A stretch of DNA of 64,000 bases from Streptomyces formicae (GTDB taxonomy: Bacteria > Actinomycetota > Actinomycetes > Streptomycetales > Streptomycetaceae). The position numbers and the translations under genes were made by a program. This document shows positions 8,742 through 16,161 of this stretch, in pieces. Where the stretch lies: contig NZ_CP071872.1 of assembly GCF_022647665.1 (NCBI RefSeq), positions 6,820,001-6,884,000 on the forward strand, read 5' to 3'. The notes beneath the pieces are model-generated. The model searched no databases. It saw nothing but the letters and a program-made list of their open reading frames with translations, and had not been told where the DNA came from. Within the stretch, counting starts at the first letter, position 1. The number at the start of each line of letters is the position of its first letter.

Positions 8742-9992
8742 TCAGCCCTGGCCGGCGGCGCGGGCTGACGGCCGGCAGAACTCGGCGTCCACCACAGCCG
8801 CCGGGTCACCCGCCCAGTCCGCGTTGAGGTTCAGCGCGAGCGAGTGCCGGGCGTCCCGGGTGGTGACAGCCTCGGACGAGGAGCCGTGGATGCCGCCGCC
8901 GTGGCCCCAGACCTCCTTGCCGCAGGACAGTGTCGTCCGCGTCAGGCCGAGCCCGTAGCGGTGCTGCGGGAGCTCCGGCGACATGGGGACGGTGTCCGTC
9001 ATCTGCTTCAACTGCCGTGCGGGGAGGAGCTTTCCGCCCAGCAGCGCCCGGTAGAAGCGCTGCAGATCAGAGGTGCTGGAGATCATCTCGCCCGCCGCAC
9101 CCGCGGCCGACGGGTTCAGCTCGGTGACATCGTGGATCGCGTCCGCGGCCGGGTCGGGGGAGAGTTTCGAGTAGGCGCGTCCACTGGGGCTCGGCATCCT
9201 GGCGACGGTGCCGGGCACGCTGGTCGCGGTCAGCTTCAGCGGGCGCAGGATGCGGCGCTCGATCTCCTGTCCGTACGGCCGGCCCGTCGCCTCCTCGATC
9301 ACCATTCCGGCGAGAACGTAGTTGGTGTTGGAGTAGCTCCAGCCGGCGCCGGGGGCGAACTCCGGCTTGTGGCGCATGGCGACGGCGACGAGCTCGCGGG
9401 CCTGCCAGGTGTCGTAGCGGTGCTCGAAGAAGCCGGGCCCGAAGACCTTCGCCGTGAAGTCGCTGTCGTCGGTGTAGTTGTAGATGCCGCTGGTGTGGTT
9501 GAGGAGCTGCCGTACGGTCATGCGCCGCCCGTCGTGGCCGTTGCCGCGGACGAGGCCGGGCAGCCAGGTGTCGACCGTGTCGTCCGGACTCAGTTTTCCC
9601 TCGGCCTCCAGTTGCAGGAGGACCGTGGCGACGAACGTCTTGGTGATGGAGCCGACGCGGAAACGGTCCTGCGGGAGCCGCTCGCGGCCCGTGGTGGTGT
9701 TCGCGAGGCCGGTGGTGCCGTCCCAGCTGCCGCGGCGGTCCCGTGCCCCGGCGACGACGCCGGGGACTCCGGCGCGGACGGCCGCCTCGATGGCGGCGCG
9801 CGTGCTGTCGTGGCCGGTGCCGGTTCCCGCAGCGGCGGCGGAGGAGGCGGAGACCGCGGGCGGGACGAGGGTGGCGGCGGCGACCGCGGCCGCGGCGAGC
9901 GCCCCGACCAGCCCGGTGCGTGCGGTCCGAGCGGCGTGTGCGGTACGTGCGGTGCGGGCAGGGCGTGCGGTGCGTGCAGGGCGTACTGGCAT
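8742..9992 (-). CDS. Secreted serine hydrolase, class C beta-lactamase / R61-type DD-peptidase family
   Basis: A 416-residue exported protein. The catalytic Ser-x-x-Lys is SITK at 115-118, the second motif YSN at 220-222, and the third HGG at 364-366, the arrangement of the Streptomyces R61 DD-carboxypeptidase and class C beta-lactamase family. Residues 28-55 form an alanine-rich hydrophobic signal sequence. The ATG at 9992 has AGGAG at a good distance, which settles the start over a longer same-frame extension. The n-region before the signal is unusual: a run of RPARTAR-type repeats rich in arginine. It could trim peptidoglycan stem peptides or act as an esterase or D-aminopeptidase; sequence alone does not decide. 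The Nudix gene lies just upstream on the same strand. Confidence 0.85.
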   Translation of the reverse strand: MPVRPARTARPARTARTAHAARTARTGLVGALAAAAVAAATLVPPAVSASSAAAAGTGTGHDSTRAAIEAAVRAGVPGVVAGARDRRGSWDGTTGLANTTTGRERLPQDRFRVGSITKTFVATVLLQLEAEGKLSPDDTVDTWLPGLVRGNGHDGRRMTVRQLLNHTSGIYNYTDDSDFTAKVFGPGFFEHRYDTWQARELVAVAMRHKPEFAPGAGWSYSNTNYVLAGMVIEEATGRPYGQEIERRILRPLKLTATSVPGTVARMPSPSGRAYSKLSPDPAADAIHDVTELNPSAAGAAGEMISSTSDLQRFYRALLGGKLLPARQLKQMTDTVPMSPELPQHRYGLGLTRTTLSCGKEVWGHGGGIHGSSSEAVTTRDARHSLALNLNADWAGDPAAVVDAEFCRPSARAAGQG

Positions 9993-10099
9993 ACGAACTC
10001 TCCTGTCTGCGAGCTTCCGTGAGCCTCTGCGTGCGACTCGCACGGCAGGACTCCGACGGGAGGCGAGGCGTTGCCCGGTGCGTAGGGGTTGATCCGGTT

Positions 10100-10579
10100 T
10101 CAGCCGTTCGCCGGGTGGTGTCCGTCCGCCCTGCCCACCGCGGGCCGGTCGCGCCACAGCGCAAGGCCGATGTCGACGAGCGCGACCCGTTCGAGGCCGG
10201 GTACGTCGTCGAGCGGGTGCCAGGCGGCGAGGTCCGTGGAACCGCCGGTCTCGGGGCGCAGTTCGCCGCCGGTGACCCGTCCCTCGTACAGGATGCGCAG
10301 GCTGTGGAAGTCGGAGCCGCCGCCGGGTCTGCCGCGGCCTCCGGGCGGGCGCTGCACATGCATCGAGTCGAGGCCGAGCAGTGTGGTCACCTCGGCCGTG
10401 TAACCGGTCTCCTCGGCGACTTCGCGGACAACGGTGTCGAGCGGGTCCTCACCGTGGTCCATTCCGCCGCCGGGGAGGGTCCAGCGCTTCGCGCCGTCCC
10501 GTGCCACCCAGCGGGCGAGCAGAATCCGTGCGTCCCGTACGCACACGGCGTAGGCCGCCACCCGCAACACCTGACCCAT
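10100..10579 (-). CDS. Nudix hydrolase
   Basis: A 159-residue Nudix-fold phosphohydrolase. The Nudix box is intact: G-G-x-D-x-G-E then P, followed by REVAEETGY, giving the required RE-x-x-EE-x-G core that binds the divalent metal. It begins MGQVLRVAAYAVCV, directly on the first strand of the fold, supporting the start at 10579. Such enzymes cleave nucleoside diphosphates linked to another group, for example oxidised nucleotides, ADP-ribose or NADH. The glycine/arginine-rich loop PPGGRGRPGGG after the Nudix helix is an insertion that could shape specificity. The substrate is unknown. The gene precedes the DD-peptidase-like gene by 107 bases on the same strand. Confidence 0.85.
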   Translation of the reverse strand: MGQVLRVAAYAVCVRDARILLARWVARDGAKRWTLPGGGMDHGEDPLDTVVREVAEETGYTAEVTTLLGLDSMHVQRPPGGRGRPGGGSDFHSLRILYEGRVTGGELRPETGGSTDLAAWHPLDDVPGLERVALVDIGLALWRDRPAVGRADGHHPANG

Positions 10580-10914
10580 GCACAGAGATTAGACCCCGGT
10601 CCTCACCGACTCCCGGCCCTCGCCGGCTCCCGGACGCCTGCGGCGACCGCTCGAAGGAGGTCCCGGCACTACACGAACGTACACAAGAGCTGACACTCCG
10701 TCACCGAATCGTCCTGGATTGAACGACCGATGCACCGGATCGTCCGCCTAACGCGATCTTTGTCCGTCGTGGTGCATGTTCCGCCAGTGGCGGATGTGCG
10801 CCATGACCGTATCCCGCCTCGGCCAACCCTCCACAAACCGCTGTCATTTGCGAAAGGGTGAGCGGTCATCCGGCACCGAAATCCGGACCCTCTCTTTCAC
10901 TCACAGGGATGCAG
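10580..10914. other. 335-base intergenic region upstream of the large subtilase
   Basis: A region with divergent genes on both sides, so it should hold promoters for the Nudix gene and for the subtilase. I could not identify a convincing -35/-10 pair for either and saw no long inverted repeat. A 66-codon open frame on the minus strand (10669-10869) has no recognisable domain and is not called. Confidence 0.5.
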
Positions 10915-13900
10915 ATGACCAGCGAATCCCAGAGCTCCATATCCGGGCCGAGACGCGCGGGCCGTGTGGCAGCCGCGGCCGGGCTCGTCGCCGCGCTGAT
11001 AGCCACCGGCGCCGCCCCCGTCCACGCCGTGACCGCCGACGACCCGGCAGGACCGGCACCCGTCAAGGCCGCACCCGCGGCCGACAAGCTCGGCTCCGCC
11101 GACGCCGATCTGCTCGCCGAGGCCGAGGCGAAGGGCGAGAAGACCGTCACGCTGATGGTCGCCACCGCCCCCGGCCAGACCGAGCAGGTCGCCGCCCAGC
11201 TCGACGCCGTACGGGGCGGATCGGTCGGCAGGACGTTCGACAAGCTCGGCTACGTCCGTGCCACCCTGCCGACCGCCGAGGCCGGCGCCGCCATCAAGGC
11301 GGCCACCAAGCTCTCCAGCGTCCACGGCATCGACCTCAAGCACGAGATCGAGCTGGACGACCCCACGCCCGCGGGCGACCGCGGCAAGGGAGCGGGCTCG
11401 CAGCCGACCGCCGGCACGTACCCGGCACCGGGGAAGTCCACCCCCGCGAAGAACCCGTACAACCCGTCGTTCGAGACGGGTGCGGTCGAGTTCGTCCAGG
11501 ACCACCCGAAGTACGACGGCCGCGGCGTGACCATCGGCATCATGGACTCGGGCGTCGACCTCGGCCACCCGGCGCTCCAGAAGACCACCACCGGCGAGCG
11601 CAAGATCACCGACTGGGTGACCGCGACCGACCCGATCACCGACGGCGACGGCACCTGGCGTGCCCAGGTCACCCCGGTCACCGGCGGCACGTTCACGGCG
11701 GGCGGCCGGACCTGGACGTCCCCCGCGGGCAGCTTCCAGTGGAGCCGCTTCAGCGAGTCGGTCACCGCCACGGGCGACGCGCGCGGCGACCTCAACCGCG
11801 ACGGCGACACCACCGACCAGTTCGGCCTGCTCTACGACCCGGCCGCGGGCACGGTCCGCGTCGACACCGACCAGAAAGGCGACTTCTCGGACAACACCCC
11901 GATGAAGCCGTACAAGGACGGCTACCAGGTCGGGTACTTCGGCACGGACGACCCCGCCACCGAGGTCGCCGAGCGGATCCCCTTCGTGATCGAGGTCCGC
12001 AAGGACGTCCCGATGGACCCGTTCGGCGGCGACTGGGTCGGCAAGAAGGCCGACTTCGTCAACGTCGGCATCATCGAGTCCGAGCACGGCACCCACGTCG
12101 CCGGCATCACGGCCGCCAACGGCCTGTTCGGCGGAAAGATGAACGGCGCCGCCCCCGGCGCCAAGCTGGTCTCCTCGCGCGCCTGCTCCTGGGGCGGCGG
12201 CTGCACCAACGTCGCGCTCACCGAGGGCATGGCCGACCTCGTCATCAACCGCGGCGTCGACATCGTCAACATGTCGATCGGCGGTCTGCCGGCGCTGAAC
12301 GACGGCAACGACGCCCGCTCCGAGCTCTACACGCGGCTCATCGACGACTACGGCGTCCAACTGGTGATCTCGGCCGGAAACTCGGGCCCGGGCACCAACA
12401 CCATCGGCGACCCGTCCCTGGCCGACAAGGTCATCTCCGTCGGCGCCTCCATCTCCAAGGAGACCTGGGCGGCCAACTACGGCTCCGGCGTGGAGAAGAA
12501 GTACGCCATGCTGCCCTTCTCCTCGCGCGGTCCGCGTGAGGACGGCGGCTTCACGCCGACGCTCACCGCCCCCGGCGCGTCCATCAACACCATCCAGACC
12601 TGGCTGCCGGGTGCTCCGGTCGCCGAGGCGGGCTACCAGCTGCCGGCCGGCTACGCGATGCTCCAGGGCACCTCGATGTCCTCGCCGCAGGCCGCGGGCG
12701 CGAGCGCGCTGCTGCTCTCCGCCGCCGCACAGCGGAAGATCGACCTCACCCCGGCGACCCTGCGCACCGCGCTGACCAGCACCGCGAACAGGATCAGCGG
12801 GGCGGCCGCGCACGAGCAGGGCTCCGGCCTGATGGACATCCCGGACGCCTGGGACGCGATCACGGACGGCGCCACCGCCCACGAGTACACGGTCAAGGCC
12901 CCGGTCGACACCAACATCGACCAGTTCCTGGAGACCCCGGGCTTCGGCACCGGCCTGTACGACCGCGAGGGCGGCCTGAAGGCCGGCCAAAAGAAGTCGT
13001 ACGAGGTCACGATCACGAGGACCACCGGTCCTGACCGTCCGATCCGGCATGAGCTGGACTGGAAGTACAACAACGGCACCTTCGACCTGCCGGGTTCCGG
13101 CGCCGTGTGGCTGCCGCTGGACGAGCCGGTCAAGGTCAAGGTCGACGCGCGGCCCCGCACCGCGGGCGTGCACAGCGCGATCCTGGAGGCGGACGACCCG
13201 CGCACCGAGGGCGTGGACAAGCAGATCCTCGCGACCGTGGTCGTCGCGAAGCCGCTGGCCGCTCCGTCGTACGCGTTCGCGGCCGCCGGCTCCGTGCAGC
13301 GCAACAGCCATACGTCGTACTTCGTGACCGTCCCTGAAGGCGCGAAGACGCTGGAGGTCGCGCTCGGCGGGCTGAAGGACAAGAGCCAGACCCGCTTCAT
13401 CGTTATCCACCCGTACGGCGTGCCCGTCGACCCGACGTCGACGATCAACTGCTACCCGAACTACGAGAGCCCGACCAACACCTGCCGTCCCGACGTGCGG
13501 TCGTACTCCGACCCGCAGCCGGGCGTCTGGGAGATCGAGGTCGAGTCGCGCCGTACGTCGCCGCTCCTGGACAACCCCTACAAGCTGGACGTCCAGGTGC
13601 TCGGCGCCGCCTTCGAGCCGGCCGTGCAGACCCTCCTTGAGGCCAAGGTCGGCACCCCGGCCGCGGTCGACTGGAAGGTCACCAACGGCTTCGCCGCCAT
13701 CGACGGCAAGCTGAAGGGCGGCTCGCTCGGCTCGGCGAAGGTGGGCCGTCCGACGATCGCGAACCACGAGACGCAGGAGAGCTCCGTCACCATCGGTGAG
13801 GGCGTCGAGCGGCTCGACGTCGCCATCGGCGGGGTCTCGGACACCGCGGCCGACCTCGACCTGGAGGTCTACCTGGGCGACGAGCTGGTCGGCCAGTCCG

Positions 13901-14229
13901 CGGACGGCGACTCGGAGGAGTCCGTCAGCCTCACCGAGCCGGCCGCCGGTACGTACACGGTCGTGATCGTCGGCTACGCGGTCCCGGCCGGCACCACCGA
14001 GTTCAACTACCGGGACGTGTACTTCGCCTCGTCCCTCGGCACCGTCAAGGTCGACGAGAACCAGTCGGTGAAGCTCGCCGGCGGCGCGTCGGCGCAGGTC
14101 GCCGCCGAGGTCGTGGTGGGCAGCGCGGCCCCCGAGGGCCGGCAGTTCTTCGGCGAGGTCCAGCTGCTGAACGCGCGCGGGACCGCCGCGGGCGCCGGCA
14201 GCGTCGTGATCGAGAAGGTCGTTCCGTAA
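10915..14229 (+). CDS. Large secreted subtilisin-like serine protease (S8 family)
   Basis: A 1104-residue secreted protease with an alanine-rich signal peptide (about residues 12-38, ending AAPVHA). The subtilase triad is D211 in IGIMDSGVD, H391 in EHGTHVAG and S587 in GTSMSSPQ. About 180 residues separate Asp and His, roughly five times the spacing in classic subtilisins, so an inserted domain sits in the catalytic fold. After the catalytic domain come about 480 residues of beta-rich extension probably used for substrate or wall contact. Between signal and protease lies an I9-like propeptide region. The ATG at 10915 has AGGGA five bases before it; an ATG two codons earlier touches that site directly. 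The gene is monocistronic. It probably degrades extracellular protein; an aminopeptidase-like (tripeptidyl) activity is possible but not shown. Confidence 0.9.
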   Translation: MTSESQSSISGPRRAGRVAAAAGLVAALIATGAAPVHAVTADDPAGPAPVKAAPAADKLGSADADLLAEAEAKGEKTVTLMVATAPGQTEQVAAQLDAVRGGSVGRTFDKLGYVRATLPTAEAGAAIKAATKLSSVHGIDLKHEIELDDPTPAGDRGKGAGSQPTAGTYPAPGKSTPAKNPYNPSFETGAVEFVQDHPKYDGRGVTIGIMDSGVDLGHPALQKTTTGERKITDWVTATDPITDGDGTWRAQVTPVTGGTFTAGGRTWTSPAGSFQWSRFSESVTATGDARGDLNRDGDTTDQFGLLYDPAAGTVRVDTDQKGDFSDNTPMKPYKDGYQVGYFGTDDPATEVAERIPFVIEVRKDVPMDPFGGDWVGKKADFVNVGIIESEHGTHVAGITAANGLFGGKMNGAAPGAKLVSSRACSWGGGCTNVALTEGMADLVINRGVDIVNMSIGGLPALNDGNDARSELYTRLIDDYGVQLVISAGNSGPGTNTIGDPSLADKVISVGASISKETWAANYGSGVEKKYAMLPFSSRGPREDGGFTPTLTAPGASINTIQTWLPGAPVAEAGYQLPAGYAMLQGTSMSSPQAAGASALLLSAAAQRKIDLTPATLRTALTSTANRISGAAAHEQGSGLMDIPDAWDAITDGATAHEYTVKAPVDTNIDQFLETPGFGTGLYDREGGLKAGQKKSYEVTITRTTGPDRPIRHELDWKYNNGTFDLPGSGAVWLPLDEPVKVKVDARPRTAGVHSAILEADDPRTEGVDKQILATVVVAKPLAAPSYAFAAAGSVQRNSHTSYFVTVPEGAKTLEVALGGLKDKSQTRFIVIHPYGVPVDPTSTINCYPNYESPTNTCRPDVRSYSDPQPGVWEIEVESRRTSPLLDNPYKLDVQVLGAAFEPAVQTLLEAKVGTPAAVDWKVTNGFAAIDGKLKGGSLGSAKVGRPTIANHETQESSVTIGEGVERLDVAIGGVSDTAADLDLEVYLGDELVGQSADGDSEESVSLTEPAAGTYTVVIVGYAVPAGTTEFNYRDVYFASSLGTVKVDENQSVKLAGGASAQVAAEVVVGSAAPEGRQFFGEVQLLNARGTAAGAGSVVIEKVVP

Positions 14230-14409
14230 CGATCACCTCAACGATCACCGCGTCATGAGGAGGGCGGGCGTCCGGCGGGCGCCCGCCCTTCCGCATGTGG
14301 CGAGATGTTCCGTCCTTCGGACAATGGATTGGACAAGGCGGCCCGGGGGACACGCATCATGGAAAGCCACCGGGCCACCCAGGCCGCAGCAACAGACGGA
14401 GGAGTCCCC

Positions 14410-15438
14410 GTGAAGGTCGGAATCGTCGGAGCCACCGGGCAGGTCGGCACGGTCATGCGCAAGATCCTCGCCGAGCGCAGGTTCCCGGCCGACGAGCTGC
14501 GGCTCTTCGCGTCCGCCCGGTCGGCCGGGTCCACCATCGAGTGGGAGGGCCGCGAGATCACCGTCGAGGACGCCGCCACCGCCGACTACACCGGCCTGGA
14601 CATCGTGCTCTTCTCGGCCGGCGGCGCGACCTCCAGGGCGCTCGCCGAGAAGGTCGCCGCCCAGGGCGCCGTCGTGATCGACAACTCCTCCGCCTGGCGC
14701 CGCGACCCCGAGGTCCCGCTCGTCGTGTCCGAGGTCAACCCGCACGCGGTCAAGGACCGCCCCAAGGGCATCATCGCCAACCCGAACTGCACGACGATGG
14801 CCGCGATGCCGGTGCTGAAGCCGCTGCACCAGGAGGCGGTTCTCGCCGCGCTGGTCGCCACCACGTACCAGGCGGTCTCCGGCTCCGGCCTCGCGGGCGT
14901 CGCCGAGCTGGACGGCCAGGTCAAGGCCGTGGCCGAGGGCGCCGCCGCGCTCACTCACGACGGCGGGGCCGTGGACTTCCCCGAGCCCGGCGTCTACAAG
15001 CGCGCGATCGCCTTCAACGTGCTCCCGCTGGCCGGCTCGATCGTCGACGACGGCTCCTTCGAGACCGACGAGGAGCAGAAGCTCCGCAACGAGTCCCGCA
15101 AGATCCTGGAGATCCCGGAGCTGAAGGTCTCCGGCACCTGCGTCCGCGTCCCGGTCTTCTCCGGCCACTCGCTCCAGGTCAATGCCCGCTTCGAGCGTCC
15201 GATCAGCGTGGAGCGCGCGTACGAGCTGCTGAAGGACGCGGAGGGCGTCGAGCTCTCCGAGATCCCGACCCCGCTCCAGGCCGCCGGCAAGGACGCCTCG
15301 TACGTGGGCCGGATCCGCGTGGACGAGACCGTCGACAACGGACTCGCGCTCTTCCTCTCCAGCGACAACCTCCGCAAGGGCGCGGCGCTGAACGCCGTGC
15401 AGATCGCGGAGCTGGTGGCGGAGGAGCTCCGCGGCTGA
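14410..15438 (+). CDS. asd: Aspartate-semialdehyde dehydrogenase
   Basis: A 342-residue cytoplasmic enzyme that reduces aspartyl phosphate to aspartate semialdehyde with NADPH, the branch point to lysine/diaminopimelate, threonine and methionine. The nucleotide-binding motif GATGQVG starts at residue 7, the catalytic cysteine is C127 in ANPNCTT, and the acid/base histidine is H252 in VPVFSGHS. The GTG at 14410 follows GGAGGAG by five bases and gives the standard MKVGIVGATG start. Aspartokinase is not adjacent; streptomycetes also carry an ask-asd pair elsewhere, so this is probably the second copy (asd2). A strong terminator follows. Confidence 0.95.
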   Translation: MKVGIVGATGQVGTVMRKILAERRFPADELRLFASARSAGSTIEWEGREITVEDAATADYTGLDIVLFSAGGATSRALAEKVAAQGAVVIDNSSAWRRDPEVPLVVSEVNPHAVKDRPKGIIANPNCTTMAAMPVLKPLHQEAVLAALVATTYQAVSGSGLAGVAELDGQVKAVAEGAAALTHDGGAVDFPEPGVYKRAIAFNVLPLAGSIVDDGSFETDEEQKLRNESRKILEIPELKVSGTCVRVPVFSGHSLQVNARFERPISVERAYELLKDAEGVELSEIPTPLQAAGKDASYVGRIRVDETVDNGLALFLSSDNLRKGAALNAVQIAELVAEELRG

Positions 15439-15450
15439 CGCCGTTGCGCC

Positions 15451-15495
15451 ACGCCGGAGGGGCGGCCACCGTTTCGGTGGCCGCCCCTCCGGCGT
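15451..15495. terminator. Terminator between asd and mazF
   Basis: A perfect 20-bp stem (15451-15470 with 15476-15495) and a GTTTC loop lie between the convergent asd and mazF genes. It can stop transcription in both directions and ends one base before the mazF stop codon. Confidence 0.88.
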
Positions 15496-15496
15496 C

Positions 15497-15844
15497 CTAC
15501 AGAGCCAGGTGACGCCGGAGCGCCGTGTCGATCTCGGCCATGCGCTGGCGCGGGACAGAGCCGACCCTCTGCAGGATGCGCTCCGGTGCGACGGCTCGCA
15601 CCTGCTCGCACTGGACCTTGGAGTCCTTGGGCAGACGGCTTTCGTCAGCAGGAAGCAGGACCTGGAAGGTGAGGACGCGGGTTGTGTTCGACGTCAGTGG
15701 CGCCACGGTGACCACGCCTCTGTCGTTCCGCTCGACCGACTGGTTGGCGCCGTCGTTCGACACGATCACTGCCGGCCTGACCTTGTTGGCCTCGCTCCCA
15801 CGGGCCGGTTCCAGGTCAACCATGTAGATGTCACCACGTCTCAT
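15497..15844 (-). CDS. mazF: MazF/PemK-family endoribonuclease toxin
   Basis: A 115-residue toxin of the MazF/PemK/Kid family, sequence-specific RNases that cut mRNA when the labile antitoxin is lost. The opening RRGDIYMVDLEPARGSEANKVRPAVIVSND is the family signature, with the conserved G-S-E and K-x-R-P-A residues, and the later TSN and EQVRAV segments complete the fold. The ATG at 15844 overlaps the end of the antitoxin gene by 14 bases, so the two are translationally coupled. The pair sits between asd and the second pepN. Which RNA site it cuts cannot be inferred from sequence. Confidence 0.9.
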   Translation of the reverse strand: MRRGDIYMVDLEPARGSEANKVRPAVIVSNDGANQSVERNDRGVVTVAPLTSNTTRVLTFQVLLPADESRLPKDSKVQCEQVRAVAPERILQRVGSVPRQRMAEIDTALRRHLAL

Positions 15845-16061
15845 CGGTGATCCCGTCCCCGCTCGTCCGATCCCACAGAGCAGCGTCCTCGCTCGCGTCC
15901 CACTCCGCGAAAGCCTCCGTGTACTCCGCCTCCAGCTGCGCGGCGCGCAGAAGCTCGATCGCGGCGTGTATCACGGCGGACCGGGACTCGGCCTCGGTTC
16001 TCGTCACGTACTCGTCGACGAAGGCGACATCCTCCTGCGGCAGGCTCACACTGATCTTCAC
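15831..16061 (-). CDS. mazE: MazE-type ribbon-helix-helix antitoxin
   Basis: A 76-residue antitoxin. The first 45 residues (KISVSLPQEDVAFVDEYV ... SRSAVIHAAIELLR) form a ribbon-helix-helix DNA-binding domain; the acidic C-terminal part (EAFAEWDASEDAALWD) should wrap around and block the toxin. It precedes mazF with a 14-base overlap, the common antitoxin-first order. I used the GTG at 16061 because it directly opens the first beta strand; a longer same-frame extension is antisense to pepN. A TAGCAT hexamer (minus strand, 16074-16069) lies seven bases before the GTG, which suggests a leaderless transcript. Autoregulation is expected from the family but no clear operator was seen. Confidence 0.82.
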   Translation of the reverse strand: MKISVSLPQEDVAFVDEYVTRTEAESRSAVIHAAIELLRAAQLEAEYTEAFAEWDASEDAALWDRTSGDGITDETW

Positions 16062-16161
16062 ACCCTGAATGCTACCCAGGTGTGCCTTGTTTTGCCACCC
16101 CATTTGACGGCCGCCCCATGGAAGGATGACCGGAAACGTCACATACCGAGGAGATGACCGG

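Noticed and set aside
10669..10869. A 66-codon minus-strand ORF in the gap before the large subtilase
   Set aside because: No ribosome site, no recognisable fold and no repeat or hydrophobic feature.
14230..14409. Attenuator or riboswitch in front of asd
   Set aside because: I saw GC-rich repeats but no leader peptide rich in threonine, methionine or lysine codons and no recognisable aptamer core.
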